Shown: in pieces, positions 1 to 13,291 of the stretch
Position numbering within the stretch: position 1 is the stretch's first letter
How the letters are laid out: each line of letters opens with the position of its first letter
Assembly: GCF_004521985.1 (NCBI RefSeq)
Contig: NZ_SBHZ01000003.1
Span: 333,197 to 397,196, forward strand
Length of the DNA stretch: 64,000 nt
Direction: 5' to 3'
From: Ectopseudomonas khazarica
GTDB taxonomy: Bacteria > Pseudomonadota > Gammaproteobacteria > Pseudomonadales > Pseudomonadaceae
Position numbers and translations under genes: made by a program
The notes under the pieces: generated by a model
Database searches by the model: none
What the model was told of the DNA's origin: nothing
What the model saw: the letters and a program-made list of their open reading frames with translations, nothing else

Positions 1-264
<264 letters not shown>

Positions 265-272
265 GGTCGGCC

Positions 273-1132
<860 letters not shown>

Positions 1133-1136
<4 letters not shown>

Positions 1137-2229
1137 GGCGCCACCTCCACCAGGTAGTCATCGGCATAGAGCATCAGCCACTGCGCCGGAAAGCTCAGGT
1201 AGACCTGTTCGCGTGGCACCGGCTGGTCCTCCTGCAGGCGTGCCTTGAGCACCTGGCCGTCGAGGTCGAAGGTGAGGATCTTGTAGGTGCCGAGGTCCTC
1301 GACGTGCAGCACGCGCCCGCACAGCGCGTCTTCATAGGCGCCGTCCCAGACATGCACGAACTCGGGGCGGATGCCCACCTGCAGCCGCCTTCCGTCCAGT
1401 TCGGCCAGGCGCTGGTTGAGCGCGTCGGAAAGCGGCAGCACGGTATCGGCGAAACGCACGCCACCCTCGCAGCGCTGCACGTCGATCAGGTTCATCCCCG
1501 GGCTGCCGATGAAGTAGCCGACGAAGGTGTGTCCGGGGCGCTCGAACAGTTCGCGCGGCGTACCGAACTGGACGATCTGCCCGCCGTACATCACCGCGAT
1601 CTTGTCGGCGAAGGTGGAAGCCTCCAGCTGATCGTGGGTGACGTAGACCATGGTGATGTTGAACTGCTCGTGGATCTGCTTGAGCTTGCGCCGCAGCTTC
1701 CACTTCAGGTGCGGGTCGATCACCGTCAGCGGCTCGTCGAAGAGAATCGCCGATACGTCGTCACGCACCAGGCCACGCCCCATGGACACCTTCTGCTTCT
1801 CGTCGGCGGTGAGGTTGCGCGCCTTCTTGCGCAGCAGCGGATGGAGTTCGAGCACCTCCGCGATCTCATGCACCTTGCTGGTGATCCGCGCCTCGTCCAT
1901 GCCCTGGTTACGCAGCGGGAAGGCCAGGTTGTCGAACACCGTCATGGTGTCGTAGACCACCGGGAACTGGAACACTTGGGCGATGTTGCGCTGCTGCGGC
2001 GACAATGCGTTGACCGCCTTGCCGTCGAACTGCACCTCGCCCTGGGACGGGCTGAGCAGGCCGGAGATGATGTTGAGCAGGGTCGACTTGCCGCAGCCCG
2101 AGGGCCCCAGCAGCGCGTAGGCACCGCCCTGCTGCCAGATGTGGTTCATCTCGCGGATCGCATAATCTTCCGCCGCCTTCGGTGCGCCGCTGTAGCTGTG
2201 CGCGAGGTTGTGCAGACGAATCTCGGCCA

Positions 2230-2230
<1 letters not shown>
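1133..2230 (-). CDS. ABC transporter ATPase with degenerate signature motif, GlpT-like
   Basis: Cytoplasmic ATP-binding subunit, 365 residues: NBD followed by a C-terminal MalK-type regulatory (TOBE/OB) domain. Walker A is canonical (GPSGCGKST, residues 42-50), Walker B is AILFDE (161-166) and the switch histidine is present (YVTHDQ, His199). The ABC signature is not LSGGQ: residues 140-145 read LTADEK. Together with the neighbour at 2230-3324, which keeps LSGGQ but lacks the switch histidine, this suggests a heterodimer with one consensus and one degenerate ATP site. Start ATG overlaps the preceding stop by one base. Counterpart of GlpT in the rhizobial GlpSTPQ system by order and motifs. 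Confidence 0.9.
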
Positions 2231-3324
<1,094 letters not shown>

Positions 3325-3333
3325 GGCCTGTCC

Positions 3334-3341
3334 TTTTTCTT
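3334..3341 (-). promoter_or_regulatory. Candidate Hfq/Crc A-rich motif at the importer start
   Basis: The mRNA reads AAGAAAAA immediately before the Shine-Dalgarno of the first importer gene, matching the AANAANAA pattern bound by Hfq/Crc in Pseudomonas catabolite repression. Position over the ribosome site fits translational repression of a carbon-uptake operon. The motif is short and can occur by chance. Confidence 0.45.
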
Positions 3342-3368
3342 GTCGTGCCATTCGATTACGAACACCTT

Positions 3369-3384
3369 AGCGACAAGCATGCCA
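3369..3384 (-). promoter_or_regulatory. Sigma-54 (-24/-12) promoter for the importer operon
   Basis: Minus-strand sequence TGGCATGCTTGTCGCT matches the sigma-54 consensus TGGCACG-N4-TTGCW at nearly all key positions, with GG and GC separated by the required 10 nt. It points at the ATPase start at 3324 and predicts transcription from about 3358. A divergent sigma-54 activator gene at 3605 supports the call. Confidence 0.72.
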
Positions 3385-3461
3385 GGGCCGAAAAACATCA
3401 ACTATCCATCTGATAAACAAGAAAAAACGCGAAACTCCTGGAAAGCTCATCGCGACCTGAA

Positions 3462-3531
3462 TGAACAGCTTTGCACAAGCGGATGTGAACAACTGAACAG
3501 TTCGACTGTTGACTTTGAACAGTTTTGAACA
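3462..3531. promoter_or_regulatory. Array of five TGAACA repeats (candidate enhancer for the sigma-54 activator)
   Basis: TGAACA occurs at 3462, 3486, 3494, 3516 and 3526, all in the same orientation, and AACAGT-TCG-ACTGTT (3496-3510) forms a palindrome inside the array. The array lies roughly 105-175 nt upstream of the predicted start site of the importer operon, the usual distance for a sigma-54 upstream activating sequence. It also overlaps the likely promoter region of the activator gene, so autoregulation is possible. Confidence 0.55.
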
Positions 3532-3604
3532 AGACTGGACGGACGCGACGCAGGTCGCGAGCACATCGCGGCGCAGATCGCGAACCTACAAGAAGAGAGC
3601 GTCC

Positions 3605-5440
3605 ATGACAGAAGCTGCCCGCGCGCAGGCGCACGACACCATCATCGAGCAATCCTGGTCGCGCTGCCGTGACTACGGCCTGACCCACCAGAGTCCGCCC
3701 TGCTTCGACCCGCCCCCTCCCGGTGAACTCTCGGCCCTGCTGGAGAGCCGCCAGGCACTGGTACAGACCACCCACCAGGAAGTGTTGCCCTACTACGGCA
3801 CCATCCTGGCCAACTCCAACTGCCTGATCATGCTCGCCGACGAGCAGGGCCGGCTGTTGCAGTCCTGGGGCGACCAGCGTTTCATCGAACCGCGCCAGGC
3901 CGCGGGCTTCGTCGCCGGCGCCAGCTGGCTGGAGCGCTACACCGGCACCAATGCCATCGGCACCGCGCTCAGCTGCGGCCAGGCCGTGCACATCCAGCAC
4001 GACGAGCACTTCCTCAAGGCCAACCGCTTCATGACCGGCTCGGCCTCACCGATCTTCGACGAGCAGCGGCGCATGGTTGCCGTGCTCGACGTGTCCAGCG
4101 ACAGCTACCTGCCGCCCGCGCACACCCTGGGCATGGTCAAGATGATGAGCCAGTCGGTGGAGAACCGCCTGATCCTCAAGCTGTTCGCCGAGCAGTACCA
4201 CCTGCTCAGCTTCAATACCAGCCTGGACAACCTCGACAGCCCCTGGGCCGGGCTGGTGGTGTTCGACGAGCAGGGCCACGTGGTCTCGGCGAACCGCCGC
4301 GCCGACAACCTGCTCGGGCAACCCCTTGCCTACTGCGCCATCGAGCAGCTGTTCGACGTGCCGCTGCAGCAGTTGCTCAACCAGCCGGACAACCTGCCCT
4401 TCAACCTGCGCACCAGCGGCCACTTTCGCTTCCACGCACGGGTACGCCGCCCTACCCGGCCAGCCCCCGTTCAACCCCGCGACTTCCGCCCGCCGCTGAC
4501 CAGCCGCAGCGAGCAGGAGCCGCACCTGCACGCACTCAACCTGGGCGACGCCAGAGTGGACAAGGCCATTCGCCAGGCCGAACGCCTGCTGGAGAAGGAC
4601 ATCCCGATTCTGGTGCAGGGTGAAACCGGCGCCGGCAAGGAGGTCTTCGTCAAGGCCCTGCACCGCTCCAGCTCACGCGCCAGCCAGGCGTTCATCGCGG
4701 TCAACTGCGCCGCCATCCCGGCGGAGCTGGTGGAGTCGGAGCTGTTCGGCTACGAGAAAGGCGCCTTCACCGGCGCCAGCCAGAAGGGCCATGTCGGCCT
4801 GATCCGCAAGGCGCACAAGGGCACGCTGTTTCTCGACGAAATCGGCGACATGCCGCTGCGCGTCCAGGCCCGATTGCTGCGTGTCCTGCAGGAACGCTGC
4901 GTGCAGCCGCTGGGCAGCAGCGAGTTGCACCCGGTGGACGTGCGCCTGATCTCCGCGACCAACCGCCCGTTGCGCCAGGACATCGACAATGGCCAGTTTC
5001 GCGCCGACCTCTACTACCGCATCAGCGGCCTGAACCTGGAGCTGCCGCCGCTGCGCGAACGCACCGACAAGGCGGCCCTGTTCCAGAAGCTCTGGGAACA
5101 GCACCGCGAACCCAGGCAGTGGGCGGGGCTCAGTCGCGAGGTACTCGAACTGTTCCAGCGCCACCCCTGGCCGGGCAACCTGCGCCAGCTCAGCAGCGTG
5201 CTGCGCGTCGCGCTGGCCATGGCCGACGACCAGCCGATTCGCGCCGAACACCTGCCGGACGACTTTTTCACCGACCTGCCCGGCGCGGCGCCGCAGCCGT
5301 CACTGCCCGTGGCAGACAGCGACGACCTGGCCAGCCAGTACCAGGCCTGCGGCGGCAATATCTCCTACCTGGCGCGCCACCTCGGCCTGAGCCGCAACAC
5401 CCTGTACAAGCGCCTGCGTGAACAGGGCGTCAGGCCTTGA
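3605..5440 (+). CDS. Sigma-54-dependent activator, AcoR/Fis family
   Basis: Cytoplasmic enhancer-binding protein of 611 residues. Layout: N-terminal GAF-type sensor, a PAS-like linker around residues 200-280, AAA+ domain with Walker A GETGAGKE and the sigma-54 contact loop GAFTGA, then a C-terminal Fis-type helix-turn-helix (NISYLARHLGLSRNTLYKRL). Start ATG 3605 is chosen over an upstream in-frame ATG at 3509 because AAGAGAG precedes it and the protein then begins with a family-like MTEAARAQAHDTIIEQSW. It is divergent from the importer, whose promoter is sigma-54 type. Its last 11 nt overlap the convergent EamA gene. Confidence 0.9.
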   Translation: MTEAARAQAHDTIIEQSWSRCRDYGLTHQSPPCFDPPPPGELSALLESRQALVQTTHQEVLPYYGTILANSNCLIMLADEQGRLLQSWGDQRFIEPRQAAGFVAGASWLERYTGTNAIGTALSCGQAVHIQHDEHFLKANRFMTGSASPIFDEQRRMVAVLDVSSDSYLPPAHTLGMVKMMSQSVENRLILKLFAEQYHLLSFNTSLDNLDSPWAGLVVFDEQGHVVSANRRADNLLGQPLAYCAIEQLFDVPLQQLLNQPDNLPFNLRTSGHFRFHARVRRPTRPAPVQPRDFRPPLTSRSEQEPHLHALNLGDARVDKAIRQAERLLEKDIPILVQGETGAGKEVFVKALHRSSSRASQAFIAVNCAAIPAELVESELFGYEKGAFTGASQKGHVGLIRKAHKGTLFLDEIGDMPLRVQARLLRVLQERCVQPLGSSELHPVDVRLISATNRPLRQDIDNGQFRADLYYRISGLNLELPPLRERTDKAALFQKLWEQHREPRQWAGLSREVLELFQRHPWPGNLRQLSSVLRVALAMADDQPIRAEHLPDDFFTDLPGAAPQPSLPVADSDDLASQYQACGGNISYLARHLGLSRNTLYKRLREQGVRP

Positions 5441-6356
5441 TCACGCGCCGCACCCAGACAGCCGGCCGCCATCCGCGCTGCATGCCCGCCGCCGCCAGCA
5501 GGATGGCCGCGACACCGAACCACTGCAGCGGGCTCAGCCAGTGGTCGAAGGCCAGCCAGTCGACCAGAATCGCCGCCACCGGGTAGATGAATGACAGTGC
5601 GCCGGTCACCGCCGTCGGCAGTTTCTGGATCGCGCCATACAGCAGCAGGTACATCAACCCGGTATGCACCAGCCCCAAGGCCAGCAGGCTGGCCCAGGCG
5701 ACCTCGCCCTGCGGCAGTTCACGCCCCATCAGCGGCGCCAGCAGGATCACCCCGGTCACCAGCTGGATCAGCGCGATCAGGTGCGGCGGCGTGTCGCTGA
5801 GGCGTTTGACGATCAATGCGGCGATCGCATAGAGCAGCGCCGCCCCCAGCGCCAACCCGATGCCCATCAGGTAGTTGGCGCCGGCCACGGCACCCCGGCC
5901 ATGAGCACTGACGATGGCCAGCATGCCGACGAACGCCAGGGCCAGCCAGGCGAGCTTGAGCCAGGTCAGGCGCTCGCCGAGAAACAGCGCCGCCAGCCCC
6001 ACCAGCATGAACGGCTGAACGTTGTACACCACCGTGCTGACGGCGATGGAGGCCTGCGCGTAGGAGGCGAACAACAGCAGCCAGTTGCCGACGATGGCCA
6101 CGCCGCTGAGCACGCCCAGCAGCAGCACGCGTCGCCCGAGCAGCTCGGCACGCAACAGACCGAGCGCGGCGCAGACCAGCAGCAACGTGCCGCCACCGAT
6201 CAGGCAGCGCCAGAACACCACGTCCACCACCGCCTGGCCGGAGAGCAGCACGAACCAGCCGATGGTGCCGGAAATCAGCATGGCGGCGATCATTTCCAGC
6301 GAGCCACGCTTGAGCTTGTCGTCCACGGGTCGATCCTCATTGAGATGAGCTGCCAT
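5430..6356 (-). CDS. EamA/DMT family transporter
   Basis: Inner-membrane protein of about 308 residues with ten hydrophobic segments in two EamA repeats, as in RhaT/YdcZ-type drug/metabolite exporters. The substrate is unknown; amino-acid export is a common role when such genes sit beside an Lrp/AsnC regulator, as here (6461). ATG 6356 has little Shine-Dalgarno; an internal GTG at 6326 (protein MDDKLKRG...) has AGGA 7 nt upstream and may be the real start. Its 3' end overlaps the convergent activator gene by 11 nt. Confidence 0.8.
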   Translation of the reverse strand: MAAHLNEDRPVDDKLKRGSLEMIAAMLISGTIGWFVLLSGQAVVDVVFWRCLIGGGTLLLVCAALGLLRAELLGRRVLLLGVLSGVAIVGNWLLLFASYAQASIAVSTVVYNVQPFMLVGLAALFLGERLTWLKLAWLALAFVGMLAIVSAHGRGAVAGANYLMGIGLALGAALLYAIAALIVKRLSDTPPHLIALIQLVTGVILLAPLMGRELPQGEVAWASLLALGLVHTGLMYLLLYGAIQKLPTAVTGALSFIYPVAAILVDWLAFDHWLSPLQWFGVAAILLAAAGMQRGWRPAVWVRRVIKA

Positions 6357-6460
6357 TATGCGAAGGTGCAACTTCTCGCTCCATGGAGAATCTGAGGCAG
6401 AATCAAGCCCTCACCTTTTTTACAACGGCAGATTCCGGCTTTTACCTAACGAGGCCTGCA

Positions 6461-6898
6461 ATGACCGATGAAATCGACCAGACCCTGATCGCCGCATTGA
6501 TGGCCGACTCGCGGCGCTCGCTGAAAGCACTGGCGCAGCTCAGTGGCCTGTCCTCTCCCAGCGTGGCCGAACGCCTGCGCCGCCTGGAGGAGCGCGGCGT
6601 GCTGAGGGGCTACACCGTGGAGATCGACCCACGGCATTTCGGCTACCAGTTGCAGGCCATCGTTCGCGTCAGGCCGCTGCCCGGCAAACTGCACGAAGTC
6701 GAACGACTGATCCAGGCCACCCCCGAATTCACCGAATGCGACAAGGTCACCGGCGAGGACTGTTTCATCGCGCGCCTGCACGTGCGCTCCATGGAACAGC
6801 TGGACGAGGTGCTCGATCGCCTCAACGGCCATGCCGAAACCAACACCGCCATCGTCAAGAAGACCTCGGTCCCGCGCCGATTGCCACCGATGAACTGA
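6461..6898 (+). CDS. Lrp/AsnC family transcriptional regulator
   Basis: DNA-binding protein of 145 residues: N-terminal winged helix (DSRRSLKALAQLSGLSSPSV region) and C-terminal RAM/AsnC ligand-binding domain with VTGEDCFIARLHV. ATG 6461 is preferred to upstream in-frame starts because GAGG lies 7 nt upstream and the protein then starts right at the helix-turn-helix. Divergent from the EamA transporter, which is its likely target. The beta-lactamase gene follows 12 nt downstream, so read-through is likely. Confidence 0.9.
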   Translation: MTDEIDQTLIAALMADSRRSLKALAQLSGLSSPSVAERLRRLEERGVLRGYTVEIDPRHFGYQLQAIVRVRPLPGKLHEVERLIQATPEFTECDKVTGEDCFIARLHVRSMEQLDEVLDRLNGHAETNTAIVKKTSVPRRLPPMN

Positions 6899-8047
<1,149 letters not shown>

Positions 8048-8082
8048 CCGGCGCAGCTCGTGAGCCAAACACGACGCTGAGG

Positions 8083-8832
8083 TCAGGCCGAGAAACCACC
8101 GTCGATCGTCAGATTGGCGCCGGTGATGTAGGCCGCTTCGGGGCCTGCCAGGTACGCCACGAAACTGGCGATTTCCTCTGCCTTGCCATAACGCGGCAGG
8201 GCCATGGTCTGCTTCAGCGACTCGGCGAAATCACCCTGATCGGGGTTCATGTCGGTATCCACCGGGCCAGGCTGAACGTTGTTGACCGTGATGCCGCGCG
8301 GCCCCAGGTCACGGGCCAGCCCCTTGGTGAAGCCGGCCACCGCCGCCTTGCTCAAGGCATAGACGGAGCCACCGGCGAACGGCATGCGCTCGGCGTTGGT
8401 GCTGCCGATGGTGATGATCCGCCCGCCCTCGCCCATCACCCGGGCAGCCTCCTGGCTGGCGATCACCACGCTGCGCACGTTCACGTCCAGCGTGCGGTCC
8501 AGATCCTCGATGCTGAAGGTTTCGATGGGGGCGACGGCCAGCACACCGGCATTGTTCACCAGAATATCGAGGCCACCGAGACTCTCCAGCGTATGGCGGA
8601 TGGCGGCACGAATCGCCTGTTCGTCACGACTGTCGGCCTGAATCGCGATGGCGCGGCCACCGGCCGCTTCGATCCCGGCCACGACGTCGAGTGCACCCGC
8701 AGCAGAGGACACGTAGGTCAGGGCCACTGCAGCGCCTTCCTGCGCCAGGCGCTGGGCGATCGCGGCGCCAATGCCGCGCGAACCACCTTGGATGAATGCG
8801 ACTTTGCCTTCGAGGGTTTTCTTGATGCTCAT
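8083..8832 (-). CDS. SDR family NAD(P)-dependent oxidoreductase
   Basis: Classical short-chain dehydrogenase, 249 residues. Nucleotide-binding glycine motif is GGSRGIG (16-22), with NNAG and a YALSK catalytic motif (Y-x3-K), and IGST carrying the catalytic Ser. The C-terminal ITGANLTIDGG is FabG-like. Substrate unknown. AGGAG lies 7 nt before ATG 8832. The gene is divergent from a LysR regulator at 8951, with 118 nt between them, so it is the likely target of that regulator. Confidence 0.88.
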   Translation of the reverse strand: MSIKKTLEGKVAFIQGGSRGIGAAIAQRLAQEGAAVALTYVSSAAGALDVVAGIEAAGGRAIAIQADSRDEQAIRAAIRHTLESLGGLDILVNNAGVLAVAPIETFSIEDLDRTLDVNVRSVVIASQEAARVMGEGGRIITIGSTNAERMPFAGGSVYALSKAAVAGFTKGLARDLGPRGITVNNVQPGPVDTDMNPDQGDFAESLKQTMALPRYGKAEEIASFVAYLAGPEAAYITGANLTIDGGFSA

Positions 8833-8950
8833 GGGAATCTCCTGGAACTGAGGTTTGATTGGGACACGGACTCAGTATTCACCCAGGACTCACAACCAAT
8901 AAGCCGGCAATTGCTATATTCATTCGATACCAATGGTTTACAGGTGACCC

Positions 8951-9910
8951 ATGGAAACCCTCAGCAGCATCGAATGTTTCGTCCGCACGGCAGAAGCCGG
9001 CAGTTTCGCCGAGGCCGCCAGGCGCCTGGGCCTGACCCCCGCCGCTGTCGGCAAGAACGTGGCGCGCCTGGAGTCCAGCCTCGGAGTGCGCCTGTTCCTG
9101 CGCAGCACCCGGCGCCTGACGCTGACCGAGGCCGGCGAGCGGTTTCTCGCGCAGGTGAGCGGCGGGCTGGCGAGCATCCAGAGCGCGGTGGCCAATCTCG
9201 CCAGCAGCCAGGGCCAGCCCGCTGGCCGGCTCAAGGTGAGCATGGGCGTCGCCTTCGGCCGTGATTACATCCTGCCGCACCTGAGCGACTTCCTCGCCCG
9301 CTATCCGGCGATCACCCCAGACTGGCACTTCGACAACCGCGCCGTGGACCTGATCGGAGAAGGCTTCGATGCGGCGATCGGCGGCGGCTTCGAGCTACCG
9401 CCCGGTGCGATCGCTCGCCAGTTGGCCCCCGCTCATCGGGTGCTGCTGGCCTCGCCAGGCTATCTCGCCAGGCATGCTGTCATTCGGACGCCGGAGGACC
9501 TGGCACGGCATGACGGTATCCTGATCCGCTCGCCGCAGACCGGGCGCGTACGCAGCTGGCCCCTGCGCACGGCGGATGAGCGCCAGGCCACCCTGGAGCT
9601 GAACCGGCGCATGACCATGAACGACCCCGAGGCCGCCTGTCATGCCGCCCTGCAGGACCTGGGCATCACCCTGGTCAGCACCGTGCACGCGCTGCCCTAC
9701 CTGCAGCGCGGTGAGCTGCAACGGGTGCTGCCGGACTGGTACGTGGACACCGGCAGCCTGAGCCTCTACTTCAGTGCGCAGAAGCTGCTGCCGGCCAAGA
9801 CGCGGGTGTTCATCGACTTCATCGTCGAGCGTTTCCGTGAACACCGCTGGGCGCAGCGTTTCGATGCGCGCAACCCCATGGCCGCCACCACGGAGCCCCC
9901 CCGAAAATGA
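8951..9910 (+). CDS. LysR family transcriptional regulator
   Basis: 319 residues: N-terminal winged helix-turn-helix (FAEAARRLGLTPAAVGKNVA) followed by a periplasmic-binding-protein-like effector domain. The effector domain resembles the CrgA/DhcR-type LysR group. Divergent from the SDR gene at 8083-8832; the 118-nt gap holds AT-rich sequence with CAATT/CAATG elements where a LysR box would be expected, but I could not fix a single site. Effector unknown. Confidence 0.9.
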   Translation: METLSSIECFVRTAEAGSFAEAARRLGLTPAAVGKNVARLESSLGVRLFLRSTRRLTLTEAGERFLAQVSGGLASIQSAVANLASSQGQPAGRLKVSMGVAFGRDYILPHLSDFLARYPAITPDWHFDNRAVDLIGEGFDAAIGGGFELPPGAIARQLAPAHRVLLASPGYLARHAVIRTPEDLARHDGILIRSPQTGRVRSWPLRTADERQATLELNRRMTMNDPEAACHAALQDLGITLVSTVHALPYLQRGELQRVLPDWYVDTGSLSLYFSAQKLLPAKTRVFIDFIVERFREHRWAQRFDARNPMAATTEPPRK

Positions 9911-9937
9911 CGAAGGCCGCTTCACAGCGGCCTTCGT
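9910..9937. terminator. Bidirectional hairpin between lysR-type gene and cysS
   Basis: Perfect 11-bp stem ACGAAGGCCGC / GCGGCCTTCGT with loop TTCACA, lying between two convergent genes and overlapping the LysR stop codon. The T-tract is weak on the plus side (CGTCGTT) and slightly better on the minus side (CATTTT). Confidence 0.7.
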
Positions 9938-9953
9938 CGTTCAGCGTCGGGGC

Positions 9954-11336
9954 TTACTCGGCCAAGCGCCAGGTGGTACCGCCCTTGCCGTCTTCCAGTA
10001 CCACGCCCATGGCGGTGATCTGGTCACGGATGCGGTCGCTTTCCGCCCAGTTCTTCTCGGCACGCGCCTGCAGGCGCGCGGCGATCAGTGCCTCGACCTC
10101 GGCCGCATCGACCTTGCCGGCAGCGCCCGCCTGAAGGAAGGCTTCCGGCTCCAGCTGCAGCACGCCCAGCACGGCGGCCAGCTGCTTGAGCTGGGCGGCC
10201 AGGCCGGCAGCGGCCTGCACGTCGGATTCGCGCAGGCGGTTGACCTCACGGATCATCTCGAACAGCACCGCACAGGCTTCCGGCGAGTTGAAGTCATCGT
10301 CCATCGCCGCGCCGAAGCGCTCGACGAAGGCTTCGCCACCGGCAGGCGCCAGCTCCGGCAGGCCCTTGAGGCCGTTGTAGAAGCGTTCCAGGGCGCCCTT
10401 GGCTTCCTTGAGGCTCTCTTCGGAGTAGTTGATCGGGCTGCGGTAATGGCTGGACACCAGCAGGTAACGCACCACCTCCGGGTGATACTTCTCCAGCACC
10501 TCGCGGATGGTGAAGAAATTGCCCAGGCTCTTGGACATCTTCTCGCCATCGACGCGCACCGCCCCGGCATGCATCCAGGCCTTGGCGTACTGCTTGCCGG
10601 TCGCCGCCTCGCTCTGCGCGATCTCGTTCTCGTGGTGCGGGAACACCAGGTCCGGGCCACCGCCGTGGATGTCGAAGGTCTCTCCCAGGCAGCAGGTGGA
10701 CATCACCGAGCACTCGATGTGCCAGCCGGGACGGCCCTTGCCCCACGGCGAGTCCCAGCTCGGCTCACCCGGCTTGGCGCCTTTCCACAGAACGAAGTCC
10801 AGCGGATCTTCCTTGATTTCGTCGACTTCGATGCGCGCGCCGATCTTCAGCTCGTCGATCTTGCGCCGCGACAGCTTGCCGTAGGTCTCGAACTTGGTGA
10901 CGCGGTAGTACACGTCGCCATTGCCCGGCGCATAGGCGAAGCCCTTGTCGATCAGGGTCTGGATCATCTGGTGCATGCCGGCGATATGGCCGGTGGCGCG
11001 CGGCTCGATGTCCGGGCGCAGCACGGACAGACGCGCTTCGTCCTCGTGCATCGCGGCGATCATGCGCTCGACCAGCGCCTCGAACGGCTCGCCGTTCTCG
11101 TTGGCGCGGCGGATGATCTTGTCGTCGATGTCGGTGATGTTGCGCACGTAGGTCACGTCATAGCCGCGCTGACGCAGCCAGCGGGTGACCACGTCGAAGG
11201 CGACCATCACGCGGGCGTGACCGATATGGCAGTAGTCGTACACGGTCATGCCGCACACGTACATGCGCACCTGGTTGCCGATCAGCGGCTGGAAGGCGTC
11301 CTTGGTCTTGCTCAGGGTGTTGTAAATGCTCAGCAT
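9954..11336 (-). CDS. cysS: Cysteinyl-tRNA synthetase
   Basis: Class I aminoacyl-tRNA synthetase, 460 residues, the usual length. It charges tRNA-Cys in the cytoplasm. HIGH-type motif at HIGHARV, zinc-ligand cysteine in [20 protein letters not shown], and KMSKSLGNF (KMSKS loop). GAGGAAT precedes ATG 11336. Followed on the minus strand by the hairpin at 9910-9937 and preceded by glnS on the same strand 130 nt away, as in P. aeruginosa. Confidence 0.98.
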   Translation of the reverse strand: MLSIYNTLSKTKDAFQPLIGNQVRMYVCGMTVYDYCHIGHARVMVAFDVVTRWLRQRGYDVTYVRNITDIDDKIIRRANENGEPFEALVERMIAAMHEDEARLSVLRPDIEPRATGHIAGMHQMIQTLIDKGFAYAPGNGDVYYRVTKFETYGKLSRRKIDELKIGARIEVDEIKEDPLDFVLWKGAKPGEPSWDSPWGKGRPGWHIECSVMSTCCLGETFDIHGGGPDLVFPHHENEIAQSEAATGKQYAKAWMHAGAVRVDGEKMSKSLGNFFTIREVLEKYHPEVVRYLLVSSHYRSPINYSEESLKEAKGALERFYNGLKGLPELAPAGGEAFVERFGAAMDDDFNSPEACAVLFEMIREVNRLRESDVQAAAGLAAQLKQLAAVLGVLQLEPEAFLQAGAAGKVDAAEVEALIAARLQARAEKNWAESDRIRDQITAMGVVLEDGKGGTTWRLAE

Positions 11337-11466
11337 CTTTCTCTAATTCCTCAAGCACGGCTTGCAAGGCAGCGCGCGATGATCAGGCAACGCGGGGCGA
11401 GGTGAGCAAACGCTTTGCCAACCTCGCATCGACGCTGCCCGATCGAGCGCAGCGATTTGCCAGCCG

Positions 11467-13131
11467 TTATTGCCCCCAGGAGTCGCGCAGGGTCACGGTA
11501 CGGTTGAACACCAGGGCATCGGCGGTCGAGTCCTTGTCCAGGCAGAAGTAGCCTTCGCGCTCGAACTGGAAGCGATCATCGGCAGTAGCCTGGGCCAGCG
11601 ACGGCTCGGCACGGCAACCGGTGAGCACCACCAGCGAATCCGGGTTGATGTTGTCGAGGAAGCTGCCGCCCTCTTCCGCTTTCTCCGGGTTGGCCGAACG
11701 GAACAGGCGATCGTACAGGCGCACTTCGCAGGCCACGCTCTCGGCCGCCGGCACCCAGTGGATCACGCCCTTGACCTTGCGCCCTTCCGGGTTCTTGCCG
11801 AGGGTGTTCTCGTCGTAGGAGCAACGCAGCTCGACGATGTTGCCGGCGGCGTCCTTGACGGCCTCGTCGGCGCGGATCACGTAGCTGCCGCGCAGGCGCA
11901 CTTCGCCACCGGGGATCAGACGCTTGAAGCCGTCCGGCGGAGTTTCCTCGAAGTCGCTGGCATCGATGTAGATCTCGCGGGAGAACGGCAGCACGCGCAC
12001 GCCCATGTCCTGCTTCGGGTGGCGCGGCAGCTCGAGGTTCTCGACCTGGCCTTCCGGGTAGTTGGTGATCACCACCTTGAGCGGCTTGAGCACGCACATG
12101 GCGCGCGCGGCGTTGGCGTCCAGGTCGTCACGAATGGCGAATTCCAGCATGCCGATATCCACCAGGCCGCCGGCACGGTTGACGCCGATCATGTCGCAGA
12201 AGGTGCGGATCGACGCCGGGGTGTAACCGCGACGGCGGTAACCGGACAGCGTCGACATGCGCGGGTCGTCCCAGCCATCGACGTGTTTCTCGTCGACGAG
12301 CTGCTTGAGCTTGCGCTTGCTGGTGATGGTGTAGTTCAGGTTCAGGCGGGCGAATTCGTACTGACGCGGCGCCGCCGGCACCGGCAGGTTGGCCAGGAAC
12401 CATTCGTACAGCGGACGGTGATCCTCGAACTCCAGGGTGCAGATCGAGTGCGTCACGCCCTCGATCGCGTCGGACTGACCGTGGGTGAAGTCGTAGCTCG
12501 GGTAGATGCACCACTTGTCGCCCGTCTGGTGGTGATGGGCGTGGCGGATGCGATAGAGGATCGGGTCGCGCAGGTTGATGTTCGGCGAGGCCATGTCGAT
12601 CTTGGCACGCAGCGAACGGGCGCCGTCCGCGAACTCGCCGGCCTTCATGCGGGCGAACAGGTCCAGGTTCTCCTCCACCGAACGCTCACGGAACGGGCTG
12701 TTCTTGCCCGGCTCGGTGAGGTTGCCACGGTATTCGCGCATTTCTTCGGCGTTCAGATCGCAGACGAAGGCCTTGCCCGCCTTGATCAGCTCGATGGCCC
12801 AGGCATGCAGCTGGTCGAAGTAGTTGGAGGCGTAGCGCTCCTCGCCCGCCCACTTGAAGCCCAGCCACTCGACGTCGGCCTTGATCGCGTCGATGTATTC
12901 CTGGTCTTCCTTGGCCGGGTTGGTGTCGTCGAAACGCAGGTTGCACTGGCCGCCGAACTCTTCGGCCAGGCCGAAGTTCAGACAGATGCTCTTGGCATGA
13001 CCGATGTGCAGGTAGCCGTTGGGCTCCGGCGGAAAGCGGGTCACGATCTGGGCGTGCTTGCCGCTGTCCAGATCGGCCTGGACGATGGGGCGCAGGAAGT
13101 TGGCGGCTTTTTCGACGGTGGGCTTGCTCAT
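11467..13131 (-). CDS. glnS: Glutaminyl-tRNA synthetase
   Basis: Class I synthetase, 554 residues, charging tRNA-Gln. [16 protein letters not shown] carries the HIGH motif; [12 protein letters not shown] carries the KMSKS-equivalent loop; the C-terminal anticodon-binding beta-barrels follow. AAGGACACC precedes the ATG. The 130-nt gap to cysS shows no clear terminator, so the two synthetases may be co-transcribed. Divergent from ppiB. Confidence 0.98.
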   Translation of the reverse strand: MSKPTVEKAANFLRPIVQADLDSGKHAQIVTRFPPEPNGYLHIGHAKSICLNFGLAEEFGGQCNLRFDDTNPAKEDQEYIDAIKADVEWLGFKWAGEERYASNYFDQLHAWAIELIKAGKAFVCDLNAEEMREYRGNLTEPGKNSPFRERSVEENLDLFARMKAGEFADGARSLRAKIDMASPNINLRDPILYRIRHAHHHQTGDKWCIYPSYDFTHGQSDAIEGVTHSICTLEFEDHRPLYEWFLANLPVPAAPRQYEFARLNLNYTITSKRKLKQLVDEKHVDGWDDPRMSTLSGYRRRGYTPASIRTFCDMIGVNRAGGLVDIGMLEFAIRDDLDANAARAMCVLKPLKVVITNYPEGQVENLELPRHPKQDMGVRVLPFSREIYIDASDFEETPPDGFKRLIPGGEVRLRGSYVIRADEAVKDAAGNIVELRCSYDENTLGKNPEGRKVKGVIHWVPAAESVACEVRLYDRLFRSANPEKAEEGGSFLDNINPDSLVVLTGCRAEPSLAQATADDRFQFEREGYFCLDKDSTADALVFNRTVTLRDSWGQ

Positions 13132-13291
13132 GGTGTCCTTAACAATACTGGCGCGGCACAGGGTAGGCCGCCTCGGGCAAAGTCCGTATCATAACCAACC
13201 TGTCAAGCCCCTGACAGGGTGCATGCCACCCTGACAAGCGCTGTTCATCCACGAGCCGAGCGCTCGAACCTGCCTCATCACGGATACGATC

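Noticed and set aside
3340..3358. Second sigma-54-like site TGGCACGACAAG on the minus strand
   Set aside because: The -24 part is good but no GC is present at the required -12 position.
3509..3604. Longer N-terminus of the sigma-54 activator
   Set aside because: The extra 32 residues are encoded by the TGAACA array region, are not family-like, and ATG 3605 has a better ribosome site.
9774..11405. 543-codon frame antisense to cysS
   Set aside because: Shadow of cysS; would also run through the terminator at 9910.
11470..13194. 574-codon frame antisense to glnS
   Set aside because: Shadow of glnS; no ribosome site or domain.
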